Source: Ridgeia piscesae
Lineage: Eukaryota > Annelida > Polychaeta > Sabellida > Siboglinidae
Assembly (NCBI GenBank): GCA_025642075.2
Contig: JAODUO010001183.1
Location: 62,001-126,000 of the forward strand
Reading direction: 5' to 3'
DNA length: 64,000 nt
In this document: positions 49,299 through 61,399 of the stretch, piece by piece
Numbering within the stretch: the first letter of the stretch is position 1
How the letters are laid out: every line of letters starts with the position of its first letter
Notes under the pieces: generated by a model
Databases searched by the model: none
What the model was told of the DNA's origin: nothing
What the model saw: the letters and a program-made list of their open reading frames with translations, nothing else
Made by a program: the position numbers and the translations under genes

Positions 49299-49645
49299 AG
49301 CATTCGTCGACTACAAAAAAGCCTTTGACTTTGTGCAAACTCAAGCAGTACTGACCTCGATTCAATACAAGATAATAGAAGATGGGTACATCGAACACCC
49401 GAAGGAAATATATACCAACAGCTCAATGACAGTCCAAGTACACAAAGAAAGCAACAACATCAACATCAGGAGAGGAGTACGACAGGGATATACCATATCG
49501 CCTAAGCTATTCAAGGCAGCCCTCGAAAGCATATTCCGACGACTGACTTGGGAATCCAGAGGCATGAAGATAGACGGCGAATATCTTTGTCATCTTCGCT
49601 TCGCAGACGACATACTTGTATGCCCTAATAAATAAATAAATAAAG
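49285..49645 (+). mobile_element. RTE-like LINE RT core fragment
   Basis: An open plus-strand frame covers the RT palm: AFVDYKKAFDFVQTQAVLTS, then RRGVRQGYTISPKLF, then LRFADDILVCPN. All key aspartates are present. It is cut off after FADD and ends in an AATA-type tail at about 49625-49645. Related by eye to 31195-32362 but less decayed. It ends only about 100 bp before the stalk exon acceptor. Confidence 0.9.
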
Positions 49646-49743
49646 AGTCTTTTTTCTATGTCACTTTTAATACAATCCCTCATCGCAATTTCGTAGCGTA
49701 TTGTTTAATCCGCCTTCCGTACGCCAGCGACTTTTCTTTACAG

Positions 49744-49973
49744 GACCCACATCGACGCAAATGACGCAAATGACGCAAATGACGCAAATGACGCAAAAGA
49801 ACACACCTGCTAACATATCGACGACGTCCACGCAAATACAAACAATTAACACTTCGACCACCGACTTCACTACGATACCACTTATCATTGCTGGACTATG
49901 TGGATTGGTCGCCTTAGCCGGTATTGCTACTATGTGCGTTTATTACAGAGCATGTTTTAAGAGGATCATATAA
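49744..49973 (+). CDS. Stalk and transmembrane exon of the FN2-TSP1 protein
   Basis: It follows a 'ttttctttacag' acceptor and enters in phase 1. The stalk is Thr/Ser rich. It opens with five 9 bp repeats (ATGACGCAA type) giving repeated T-Q-M, then NTPANISTTSTQIQTINTST with two N-glycosylation sequons, so it is mucin-like. A hydrophobic helix follows (IPLIIAGLCGLVALAGIAT). Read straight on, the protein ends MCVYYRACFKRII and stop at 49971-49973, giving a very short basic tail. Alternatively a GTGCGT donor after 49933 (phase 2) joins the exon at 52500 in frame. Type I membrane topology is inferred from this order. Confidence 0.75.
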
Positions 49974-50368
49974 GTAGAATACACATGTAGATGATTTTTG
50001 ACTGTATTGTTTTAAGTTTCACTAATTACTGCATTTTTATGATTACATTGCATTAATACGCCAACGACGTCCTATATTGAGATTTTCCTCGACTTATCGG
50101 CTTCTGCTGTACCAACTGATGACGTGCTAAAACACACAACATTGCTTGAAAACTTGCGTATGTCCTAATGTGATAGATGCATAGCTTGAGTTATTTTCTC
50201 TATGCATTTTGAAAATGATAAACATCTATGATATAATTGCAGCGCCGAAGTGAAAGTATACGTCAACACTGCCAAAGCCGCGCTGATGGACGGAATACTA
50301 ATACTCATAATGATAACATATAATGTTTACATCATCATATGAGGGCAGCTGTCCCGTTTACGTGTGTG

Positions 50369-50370
<2 letters not shown>

Positions 50371-50436
<66 letters not shown>
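50371..50436. repeat. (TA)n microsatellite
   Basis: About 65 bp of AT dinucleotides followed by a short ATC repeat. Confidence 0.95.
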
Positions 50437-50439
<3 letters not shown>

Positions 50440-50449
50440 CATCATCATC

Positions 50450-52170
50450 ATGCTATCGGTCGCGATGCGACAGAGACTGCTTCCATCACTTGACTATTGC
50501 TCTCCATTTATCTCTCTGCTGTGAGAATGATGTCCATGAGTCGGTCTTTATGTCTCTCAGCTTCAGGTTTCTCTTGATGGTATCCTTGAACCGAAGACAA
50601 GGGCGCCATCTCTTTCTGTGCCCAGAAGACAGTTGAGATTAGAGAATCTGCTGTGGTAGCCTGTCTGGTGACATCCTCATGAGGTGTTCAGGACAACGGA
50701 GATTCTTTCTGATCAGAAGATCTTCCAAAGATGGCAGCCCTGTCCGTTCAAATATGTCCTTGTTTGTCACTTTGTCCATCCAGGTTATCCTCATGACCGA
50801 AAGCAGATGTCGCATCATGAAGGCATGCAGCTTTTTCACCTGTCGTCTGTACACTGTCAATGTCTCGGCTCCGTATAAGAAGGTGGACAACACGATTGCA
50901 CGGTATATCTTGCCTTTAACCCGCATGGACACATGGTGGTTGTTCCAGAGGCTCTGGCGTAGTTATTATTATTATTATATAAATGCACTAGCCTTGGCCA
51001 TCCTCCTCTGTATTTCATCATCAATGCATCCATTACTTGCTATAGTCCTTCCGAGGTAGGTGAATTCCAGAACAGAGTTCAGCTTGTTTCCATCAACCAT
51101 GATATCCTCCTCTCGGGTTCTTGTAGAGTTAGTTTGATACAGCTCCTCGGTCTTCTTGATGTTAATCTTCAGGCCAAATTTGTTTGACGCATCGGAGAAA
51201 GCATACACTATTTTCTGCATCTTTTCAGCAGAGTAGGCAACCAGTGCACTGTCATCTGCGAATAGCAGCTCTCTCGTCAGTATCCGAGTAGTCTTGGTCT
51301 TCGTTCTGAAGTTTGCAACGTTGACTAGGTCAGCGTTCTGTCTTGACTGTATGTAGACGCCATCTCCCATGTCACAGAAAGCCTCGTCGAGCATTGCTGA
51401 TATGAAGATGGAGATGAGCGTGAGAGCCAGTACACAACCTTGCAACCATTTGTAACACTGAACGATTCCGAGACTTCCCCTCCAACACTAACATTCGCCA
51501 TCATTCCGGTTTGTAGAGCATCGATCATAGTTGTGAACTTCTCTGGGCATCCATACTTCCTCAGTACCTGCCATAGCTCGGTCCTCCCAACTGTATCGAA
51601 CGCCTTACTGAGGTCGACAGATACAGTGTACAAATGTACAGTGGTCGGTCCTGCTCAATACACTTTTCGTGTAGCTGTCGGAGACAAAATATCATATCGA
51701 CGGTGCTCCTATGAAGCCACATTGTGTCTCCGGAACTACCTCTGGTGTTACGTGGGTAGATAGTCGGTTGAGGAAGATCCTGGCGAAGATCTTGCCTGCT
51801 ATGGGAAGAAGTGAGATTCCTCTATAGTTCCCACAGTTGTTCCATCACCTTTCTTGTAGTGGTTACAATGCTGGCATCCTTCCATGCTTGTGGCACAGAA
51901 TCCACCTCCCAGGCATTGGTGATTAGTTGGTGCAGTCTGCTGAACAGATAGTTTCCTCCGTGATTCCACACTTCAGGCAGGAATTCCACCTCCCCCAGGT
52001 GCTTTGCCATCTTTCAGGCCGGCGATTACTCTAGCCATCACAGCCATGGTTGGAATCTCATCGAAGCTTGTCTTGGTAATGCGCTGCGGGAAGTTGTCCA
52101 GAGCTTCATGATCTATGTAGCCAGGGACGTTGAGTAGCTTCTGGAAGTGTTCACTCGTTCTTGTTCAATC
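50450..52170 (-). mobile_element. APE-type LINE, RT and C-terminus, decayed
   Basis: The minus strand reads, 5' to 3', VEFLPEVWNHGGNYLFSRL (near 51990) and VDSVPQAWKDASIVTTTRK (near 51900). YTVSVDLSKAFDTVGRTELW follows near 51630. The catalytic block ELLFADDSALVAYSAEKMQK lies near 51280 with FADD intact, then VLEFTYLGRTIASNGCIDDE (near 51075). The C-terminal block is LYGAETLTVYRRQVKKLHAF near 50890. A frameshift splits the palm near 51440 and another lies upstream. It lies antisense in the intron between the TM and candidate tail exons. Confidence 0.9.
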
Positions 52171-52270
52171 CTTACATTATTTTTTCATTACATAATTTGC
52201 CGTGTTTCTTCTAAACCACACAATACACACCGACTTAATGTAAACACCTAACTAGAATATTTACACACAC

Positions 52271-52271
52271 G

Positions 52272-52304
<33 letters not shown>

Positions 52305-52345
52305 CGTATATATATATATATAAAATATTAATATATATATATGTA
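52271..52345. repeat. (TA)n microsatellite, interrupted
   Basis: AT dinucleotides with short breaks, including a TATACGTATA palindrome. Confidence 0.9.
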
Positions 52346-52499
52346 TTATTGTTAATAGCTAAGCGTTATAATGATAAGTCTTCGTATACATATTAAATAA
52401 TAATAATAATAATAATTAGTAATAATAGGATGTAAAGCATTATAACAAATGCATAACATTTCTTATGTCTTAATTATTTGAAGTATAATATATTTACAG

Positions 52500-52662
52500 A
52501 TGGCTTTTTGCAAACCGCAAGAAGACATACACGGAGGAGGAATTTGAGGAAGAATCTGAGACATTGCTTTGCCAGCCTTCTCCGGTAGAGCGTTCTCCGG
52601 TAGAGAATGACTGGAGTTTTCCCTCTGTTTTATCGTTGTTTGACGAGGATGCACCGAAATAG
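52500..52662 (+). CDS. Candidate cytoplasmic-tail terminal exon
   Basis: It begins right after a 'tatatttacag' acceptor. With one base completing a split codon (AT+A, Ile, from the donor after 49933), the frame reads WLFANRKKTYTEEEFEEESE. It continues through a duplicated SPVERSPVE, then NDWSFPSVLSLFDEDAPK and stop at 52660-52662. Joined, the helix GLVALAGIATIWLFANRKK ends in a basic stop-transfer exactly where expected, followed by an acidic tail. The phase fit, the acceptor and the topology are seen or deduced; usage is inferred. An AATAAA lies near 52882. Alternative: an unrelated exon or chance frame. Confidence 0.5.
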
Positions 52663-52922
52663 AGGTACCAGTGAATGCAAATCAAAACGTTCACATTATT
52701 CAACTAAAGATGTGAAAACATGTTTAATTATGATACCAAGTGGAATATGTGGTCTGTCCCAGCTGACAACGGCAACAATCGTGAGAAAATGAGGCAGCTA
52801 CCGCTGTCGTATGAACGAGTTTGAGACCACTGCAAAAACGTACAGCTATGACAAAACAAATAACAACGTATTGTCACATAATAAATATCGTATTATCATT
52901 TTCAACATTGCCGCCAATTATG

Positions 52923-52926
<4 letters not shown>

Positions 52927-52976
<50 letters not shown>
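52927..52976. repeat. (TA)n microsatellite
   Basis: About 50 bp of AT dinucleotides, followed by a few ATAC repeats. Confidence 0.95.
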
Positions 52977-52979
<3 letters not shown>

Positions 52980-52989
52980 CATACATACA

Positions 52990-53814
52990 TTTTTATATGT
53001 AAATAACACGGATTGTTGTTGTACACATTAGTGTGATACATTTTCTCCAGGGGCCGTCACATTAACAATGCAGTAATGCCTGCTTTACTCTGGACTTGTT
53101 TCTTGGCTATGTCCTTGTACCGATATCCGCACGTACTTCTACATAGTGTTACGCATTGGTAAACGCAACATTATTTCTAAATATTGTTGTATTCATTTTT
53201 GATCGCATATTGGCGTGTTCGTGCAATCACCACGCCAAAAACAATTGATACATTGGTGGAAGAAACGTTACACAAATTACGCCACCTGTGCCTGGCCGAA
53301 CGTGTGCGTTTCTATATAATACTGCTCAGTAGCCACACCCATTAATCTCAGGCTATTGTATGTGAACATTTTTGAGGAGTAGTAAGTGTCGGGAGGTGTG
53401 ATCAAGGTAAACAAGTATTTGGTGCTGCGCCAATGCGTGATTCCGTGTTATGTTTTTGGATGGCAGTTAAGATAACATATACATAATTTTGCATGATAGC
53501 CTATCAACCCCTCTGATCAACTTCAGTAGACTTTCACGTTGACCCCACTATTTGCAGCAAGCTGAGGGGTAGTCCAACATGTCTGGATCCAACCAGCAGG
53601 ACTAGATATATAGATCGCGCTGCAAATTACTTGAGGACAGACCGAGTTGCTGGGACCGAGTCATACGACCTCCCCTTTTGGGGTAAGAGATCCAGTAGAT
53701 ATCGCTGACACGTGATATGCGACCCCCACACACATTCCCAAGACCTGCATGGCAAATGTGCTGGAGACATCACCTCAATCTTAGTAGAGGAAGAGAAACT
53801 TTATTTCACAACGC
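52990..53814. other. Intergenic DNA, nothing recognised
   Basis: No domain, RNA gene or repeat boundary was seen between the end of the surface-protein gene and the CR1 pair. Confidence 0.5.
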
Positions 53815-56800
53815 AACATTTAACAAGATTTAACAATATTGCCACCTAGAGATTCAACTCTAGATGGCAGGTGGACTAGGAAGCCATTTGGCTTATCGAG
53901 AGTCCAACCTATCTATCTAAGTATACCCCGCCCGTCTTAGGTATATGTCGATTTTATTTTTAAATATATTAACACTACTAGCACCTACACAATCAGCTGA
54001 TAATCTGTTCCATTCGTTTACTGTTCTTTAAAATGAAAATTTTATAATATCTAGTCTACACTGCTTCTTTGCTAATGTAACTCCATGTCCTGTAGTCCTT
54101 CTCTCTTCCTTGACTGTGAAAAAAATATTTCTGTCAATATTTTCATATCCATTCAATATTTTAAACACCTCAATCTGATCTCCTCTCAATCTTCTGGTTT
54201 CTAGTGTTGTTAAACCAATTCTTTTAGACGCATTTCATAACTAATATTCCTGAGTTTTGTTATCATTTTGGTTGCTCTCCTTTGTACTCTTTCTAGCATA
54301 TCAATATCCATCTTGCGATATGGCCTCCATGCGTGTATACAATATTCTAAGTGAGGCCTAACTATTGTTTTATACAGCGGTATTATTAGTTCTTTTTCTT
54401 TGTACACTATATTTTGCCTAATTAATCCAACAATTTGGTTTCCCTTCGCTGCTGCAATTCCACACTGCTCTGATACCTTCATGTCAGCACTAAAAGTTAA
54501 CCCTAAGTCCTTTTCCTTTAAGGTAGTATTTAGTACAGTATCACCCATTGTATATTGTGCATCTTCATTCCCATGTCCTGTGTGAAGGCACTTAAACTTT
54601 CTAAAATTAAACAGCATTTGCCACTTCTCAAACCATTCTATCAACTTATTAAGATCATCTTGTAAATGCTGTCTATCTACATCACTTTTAATTTTCCTAA
54701 ACACTTTTGTGTCATGCAAACTTCAACACCTTGCTTGTTATGTCATCATCCAAATCATTGATATATATTAAGAGTAAAATAGGTCCCAGTACTGATCCCT
54801 GCGGTACTCCACTCAAAACCGATTTCCAGTTTGAAACCTCCCCATCAACTACTACTCTTTGTCTTCTATCCATAAGCCATTTTTCTATCCAGTTGATCAT
54901 TCCATTTGCTATGCCATGGGCCTTTAGTTTAAGGTAATCCCTCATCTACCCACTTTGTGACATCTTCCAAAAAAACATAACATATTTGATAAGCATGACT
55001 TCGCTTTTAAAAACCCATGTTGAGATGGTTTTATCAATTTATTTTTAACAAGAAAATCAACCAGGTGATTTTTAATTAGTCTATCTAATAGTTTGCAAAT
55101 CACCGATGTTAAACTCACTGGTCTATAGTTCTCTGACTTGTTTCTCGAACCTTTTTTAAATAATGGTATAATGTTTGCTTCTTTCCATTCTAACGGAACT
55201 ATTCCCTCTCTAATGACAAATTGAACACTGTTGCAAGCGGTATGCTGATTTGTTCTACAATTTCCAATAGTAATTTGGGAGGAATCCCATCCACTCCAGG
55301 TGATTTATTATCCTTTATATCTCTTATTTTCATAGCTACCATTGTTGGGGTTACAATTAGTTGTCCTAAATAGTCAAACTCTCTCCCTTCGAACTTAGTC
55401 TCAAGTACTGGTAATATACTAATATCTTCCCTGGTAAACACCGAACTAAAGTACTCATTTAGGTTTCCCGCCATCAAGAATCCCTCTGTTATTATGTTTC
55501 CATCACTACCTTCTAGAGGACCGACCTTATCCTGAACTTTCTGTTTACTTCGAACATACGCATAAAAACTCTTCTGTCATGTTTTATATTAAAAGCTATT
55601 TTTTTTCGTAGGTTCTCTTTGAATTTCTAATTTCAGCTGTAGCTTGACTAAGTGCTTCTTTATAAATGCTATAGCCTTCTTCACTTCCAGTATATCTATA
55701 TCTCTTCCACATCATTTCCTTGTACTTTATTTTTCTAATAGCTTCCTTCGATAAGTGTTTCTTCTTTGACCGTTTCCCCTGTTTTTTAAAGGGGACAAAT
55801 TTGTCAACGACGCAGTAAATTTCACTCTTTAAAATATTCCAGCATTCTGGTACTGTCTTATTCTTCAGTATGTTATTCCAGTCTATCTTTGCTAAATATT
55901 CCCTCATGTCCTTATATCTTCCTTTGTGAATGTTTTCCTGTACCTTATTTTTCTATTCCGTTCTCCCTTTACTTTGATGATAACATGTATCTGGTTGTGA
56001 TCACTACACCCCAGTGGCTCACATATCTTGACATTATCAACAAATTCCTTCTGTGAGCTCAATACTATGTCTAACACGTTCTCGCCCCTGGTTGCTTCTA
56101 ACACATGTTGAGAAAGGAAACTATCTTGTACTAAATTTAAAAACTCTTGATCCCCTGTCCCGGTTATTTGTAGAGATGTCCACTGTATATGCCCATGGTT
56201 AAAATCCCCCATAATAATACAGTCCCGTTTACTCACTTCTTTGATAGCGTTATGTATTTTTTCATTCTCTTCCATGCTTATGTTTGGACTCCGATACACT
56301 AACCCAACAGTTAATGTTGAGTTTCCTGTAACTATGTTACACCAGACAGCTTCTTCACATTCTGCTTCTTTTTCTAATTTTATATCATAAGCTTGGATGG
56401 ATTATTTAATATATAAAATAACTCCGCCTCCCCTTCTTCCTAATGTATCTTTCCTAAACATTACATACCCTGTCATTCCTAATTCGGCATCTGATATATC
56501 GGGTGTGGCCCAAGATTCAGTTATACCTATTATGTGAAGGTCAATATCTTCTACCATAATGTTTAGTTCATTTCTTTTGTTTACTATGCTCCTTGCATTT
56601 AAACAAACACATTTATAACCAAATTCCGTAGGGCTTTCCAGGCTGTTCTTTGCTGATGTATTTTTGCCTATCTTTATCTATGCCTCTAGTATTTCTTTAT
56701 CTGTGTATCCCTGCGAAACTAGTTTAAAAAGTTGCAACCTGTTCCATTATTCATCGATCGAAGAAGGTTCTCGGAGAACACTGCTGGATCCTTTTAGTGG

Positions 56801-56965
56801 AGGCCTCTCCATAAACATGTCTTCTTGACCAACAAAATTCCCCACAAATCTACAAATCCAACTCCTTCTTCTTCACACATCTGCTCTAATAGTCTGTAAT
56901 TGCCAAATTTAGAATTTCTAAAATGTCCGTTCCATTACATGGAAGAATTCTGAGAGTATGATCTG
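53815..56965 (-). mobile_element. CR1-like LINE, left copy of head-to-head pair
   Basis: Read on the minus strand from right to left, it starts with the C-terminal part of an SGNH/esterase-like ORF1 (CEEEGVGFVDLWGNFVGQED near 56870). An APE endonuclease follows (GYKCVCLNARSIVNKRNELN near 56615; IIMGDFNHGHIQW near 56220; GCSDHNQIHVII near 56010). Next come the linker and fingers (NKSPGVDGIPPKLLLEIVEQ near 55310) and the palm (VVVDGEVSNWKSVLSGVPQG near 54850; YINDLDDDITSKVLKFA near 54755). After FA a 2-base deletion relative to the right copy breaks the frame inside the catalytic FADD site. The C-terminal region continues as an open frame at 54210-54719. The 3' end has a hairpin (53841-53868) and a TTGTTAAATC-type repeat. 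Confidence 0.95.
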
Positions 56966-59352
56966 TTCAAGTTTATAAGAAAGCAAAAATACATCACAAA
57001 GACATGATGAAAGCCAAGATATTTGGTTATAAATGTGTTTGTTTAAATGCAAGGAGCATAGTAAACAAAGAAATGAACTAAACATTATGTAGAAGATATT
57101 AACTCATTAATAGGTATAAATGAATTTGGGCCACACCCGATAAGAGAGAATAGGAATGACAGGATATGTAATGTTTAAAGAATGCTGGTGTAACATATTT
57201 ACAGGAAACTCAACATTAACTGTTGGGTTAGTGTATCGGACCAAACTAAGCATGAAGAGAATGAAAAAATACATAACGCTATCAAAGAAGTGAGTAAACG
57301 GGACTGTATTATTATGGGGCATTTTAACCATGGGCATATACAGTGGACCAAAGGGTCCGGGAGAGAGGATCAAAGTTTTTAAATTTAGTTCAATTAGTTC
57401 CTTTTAAACTTGCTATGTTAGGAAAACCAGAGCAGAATGTTTAGACAAAATTGAGCTCAAAAGGAATGTGTAAATGTCAAAATGTGAGCCATGGGTTGCG
57501 GAAACAACAGATATTATTCATAATCAAGTAAAAGAGAACGAATAGAAAAATGATGTCCATCGAACTTTTTCACAAAGGAGAGTAAGCGCATGGGGAAATC
57601 GAAAGACATAAGAAACTACTGAACAATAAGACAGTCCCGTACCGCAATTTGATTTTTTTTATTTCACAGTGTTAAATTTGTCCCCTTAAAAAACACGAGA
57701 ACAATGAAAGAGAAACACTTTCGAAGGAAGTATTAGAAAAATAAAACAAGGAAATGATGTGGAAGACATAAGATGCTGGAAGTGAAGAAGGCTATAGCAT
57801 TTATAAAGAAGCACTTGTCAAGCTACAGCTGAAATTAGAAATTCCCAGAACCTAGAAAAAATACGCTTTGATATAAAACATGACTAAGATTTTTGCGTAT
57901 GTTAGAATCCCCGAAAAAAAGTTTCAGATAAGGTAGTACTAAAAAGATGATTTGAGGCAGGTATACAGGGAACCATGGCAAATTTTATTCAAAATATAAT
58001 CTTAGTTCGGTGTTTATCTGGGAAATATTCGTATATTACCAGTACTTGAGTATTTCAAGGGAAGTTTGACTATTTAGGACAACTAATTGTAACCCCAACA
58101 ATGGTAGCTATGAAAATAAGAGATATGAAGGATAATAAATCACCTGGAGTGGATGGGATTCCTCCCAAATTACTATTGGAAATTGTAATCAGCATACCGC
58201 TTGCAACAGTGTTCAATTTGTCATTAGAGGAGGGAATAGTTCCGTTAGAATGGAAAGAAGCAAACATTATACCATTATTTAAAAAAAGGTTCGAGAAACA
58301 AGTCAGAGAACTATAGACTAGTGAGTTTAACATCGGTGATTTGCAAACTATTAGAAAGACTAATTAAAGATCACCTGGTTGATTTTCTTGTTAAAAATAA
58401 ATAGATAAAACCATCTCAACATGGGTTTTTAAAAGCGAAGTCATGCTTACCAAATATGTTATGTTTTTTGGAAGATGTCACAAAGTGGGTAGATGAGGGA
58501 TCACCAGTAGATATAATATATTTGGATTTTAAAAAAGCCTTTGACAAAGTGCCACACCAAAGACTACTACTTAAACTAAAGGCCCATGGCATAGGAAATG
58601 GAATGATCAACTGGATAGAAAAATGGCTTATTGATAGAAGACAAAGAGTAGTAGTTGATGGGGAGGTTTCAAACTGGAAATCGGTTTTGAGTGGAGTACC
58701 GCAGGGATCAGTACTAGGACCTATTTTATTCTTAATGTATATCAATGATTTGGATGATGACATAACAAGCAAGGTTTTGAAGTTTGCGGACGACACAAAC
58801 GTGTTTAGGAAAATTAAAAGTGATGCAGGAGAAGCATTTACAATTTGATAGAATGGTCTGAGAAGTGGCAACTGCTGTTTAATTTTGGGAAAGTGTAAGT
58901 GCCTCCACACAGGACATGGGAATGAAGATGCACAATATACAATGGGTGGTACTGTACTAAATACTACCTTAAGAAAAGGATTAGAGGAGATCAGATTGAG
59001 GTGTTTAAAATATTGAATGGGTATGAAAATATTGACAGAATATTTTTTACAGTCAAGGAAGAGAGAAGGACTAGAGGACAAGGAGTTACATTAGCAAAGA
59101 AGCAGTGTAGACTGGATATTCGAAACAATTCATTTTCACAAAGAACAGTAAACGAATGGAACAGATTATCAGCTGATTGTGTAGGTGCTAGTAGTGTTAA
59201 TATAGTTTAAAATAAAATCGACATATACCTACGACGGGCGGTGTATACTTAGATAGATATGTTGGACTCTCGATAAGCCAAATGGGTTCCTAATCCACCT
59301 GCCATCTAGAGTTGAATCTCTAGGTGGCAATCTTGTTAAATCTTGTTAAATA
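56966..59352 (+). mobile_element. CR1-like LINE, right copy of head-to-head pair
   Basis: Plus-strand copy of the same family, aligning with the left copy from the 'gcaaaaatacatca' block near 56982 onward but with more deletions in the endonuclease. The RT palm is open at 58456-58848. Its pieces are VDIIYLDFKKAFDKVPHQRL, then VLSGVPQGSVLGP, then VLKFADDTNVFRKIKSD with the FADD site intact. A deletion then removes much of the post-palm region before the C-terminal KEERRTRGQGVTLAKKQCRL and VNEWNRLSADCVGAS at 59001-59210. It ends with a hairpin at 59301-59328 and TTGTTAAATC repeats. Confidence 0.95.
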
Positions 59353-61399
59353 TACGGGAATATTCTTGAATTTCACTGAACGTTCTTGAAGAGTGTCATG
59401 AATATCAAGCACACTAGTGGCGAGACGTCGACGAAAGTATTATAGTAATATTTTGCGGAAACAACATGGCGATAACACGATTCAGTAGATGGCACATAAA
59501 ATAGTAACGAACATGATCGCTCGATGTCTCCCCTCGAACACGTGAGCCAATCAGACGTGCACTCTCGCTGCATGTCTGGCCACTCGCCAATCATAATGCT
59601 ATCTTTCTTCGCCTGTCTGGCTATTCGCCCGCTACCGTCCAATGTGCTGATTTTTCTTTTGTTTCACAGTATTTATTTTATGGTTAACATAATCGCCGAG
59701 CTGCAATTGAAAGATGACTGCAAATTTAGATACAAGTAGTTCAGTTGGCAATGCTTATAAAATAGGATAATAAAAGATCGCCATAACATGCCAAATTTGC
59801 TGCTTTGCACGAAGCAGTCTAAAAACAAATATGTCACATGCAATGTTTATAAGATCGTATTCCCATCAATCGTAATAAAAGTGTACCACTGGGCTATGTC
59901 AAATATAACCTTTTGAAAACCGAATGAAGGAAAGAATCCCCGAGGAAATATATATTAGATTGAATAGTGAACTAAAAATCATGATTTAAGGCAGGGTTAT
60001 ACCAGGGAACCAGTGGCAACATTTTATTTCAAATAATATCACATCTTCAGTGTGGCGGTGATCTTGGGTTGTTCTTCGAGGATCTTGGGACATGTGTTGA
60101 TTTTTACAATGTATCATGGTTTTTGTGTGTTTAAAAGAAAAATATACACAATACAGTTCAACTATTTGCAGCATACTGTAAACTTAATTTTTTTATGCAC
60201 ATAAAAACTGTACATCCACGGGGATGCAATGTAATTTTGCGGGCAGCCCTGAATGAAGCTAGGCATACGAAACGAATAGAGGCCACCTAAGGTCCGTTTG
60301 CCGTCGCTGAGTCCCCGGCAGCAGAGGGCCACAGCCATCTGGCCGTTGACCTCGCACTGTCAGTTCCGCTGCATTAGTTGACATTGCAACAGGATTTATT
60401 GGTACCTCTGTTGGTTATAACAAAATTGAGTCCCGAAGTCTTCATTCATTGTACAGCACGGTGTTTTAACTCTGCGCTCATAGCATACATTTTCTGCTGG
60501 ATATGAGATACGTGCTGTTCATTGGATCACTGCTCTGCGGAACTCCCTCCACGTCACGTACGTTTATTTCTTCTTGCGACACATTCCAGCTGTAGTGGTA
60601 TGTTATGCACGTCGTATACTCATGTCCACGTGATTTGACACCCCGTCGGTGTTTGTTGCGATCGGTCTCTATCCTCGAGCGACTCACTTTGGCTAAGGCT
60701 GCGTCGGTACATGAGGTGTTGATTGCTCGTTGCCGCAGTGCCGGTGAGATGTAATCTAGGTGACGCTAGCATATACTAACGTCCTTTTTGGCTGTTTGTG
60801 TTGTATGTATAAAAAATTCGTCATGTCCTGGGCACGATTGCACATTTTGATTGTCAGGTTGGGTACGGTATGCCCGGCAGCTGGCGGTTGGCCAGGCGGC
60901 CGCTGCCGGCGTTCGACGCTGTCCAACTGTCCGGCTAGTTGGCTTAGAGTATGCGCCCCTATTTGACGACGGGTTACTTACCACGTGAAACTTAGCCGCG
61001 GGTGTCCTGCCTTAGAGGTCCGGTTATACTCCTGGCGGGTGGTAAAGTCAACAGCGCCAGGCTGCGTCGTCCGGGGCGCGACTTCGCGTTTCCGGATACA
61101 AATGTTGTTATGGCACTGCTTGCAATGCTATCTGCGTTGCGACTGGTTGCTGGAAGTAAACACGCATGCATTTGCCAGTGCGTACTGGCAGGCGGGAGCG
61201 TCGTCGGATCGAGGAATACACAAAACCAACCAGAACTTGCGCAAAGTGAACTGAGCGAACTGACCTATATAAAAACATTACGCGCTGTTTTTCTGCCGCA
61301 TACAAGATCTTTAGAATATAGGTGGAAAAACTGTATTAGTAGAATGAGAGGCTAAATAGCCGAAAATACGATATTGTTTCGATTATGATGCAGAGCTAA
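59353..61399. other. No gene recognised
   Basis: About 2 kb, with a GC-rich patch at about 60840-61240. A 117-codon plus-strand frame at 61002-61355 (MSCLRGPVILLAGGKVNSA start) overlaps another frame and matches no known domain. No RNA gene was recognised. Confidence 0.4.

Noticed and set aside
45151..49743. A missing exon restoring phase between TSP1 exon B and the stalk exon
   Set aside because: No acceptor-donor pair with extracellular-type sequence was found by eye; kept only as an open alternative in the donor-site finding.
58416..59081. 221-codon minus-strand frame in the right CR1 copy
   Set aside because: Antisense shadow of the RT palm and C-terminus; the plus strand carries the real motifs.
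53815..59352. Single LINE rearranged by 5' inversion (twin priming)
   Set aside because: Both halves contain the same RT and 3'-end regions, so two copies are present and not one element inverted within itself.
60478..60570. Short start (MRYVLFIGSLLCG) as a secreted-protein first exon
   Set aside because: Only about 30 codons, with no donor in a useful position and no following exon recognised.
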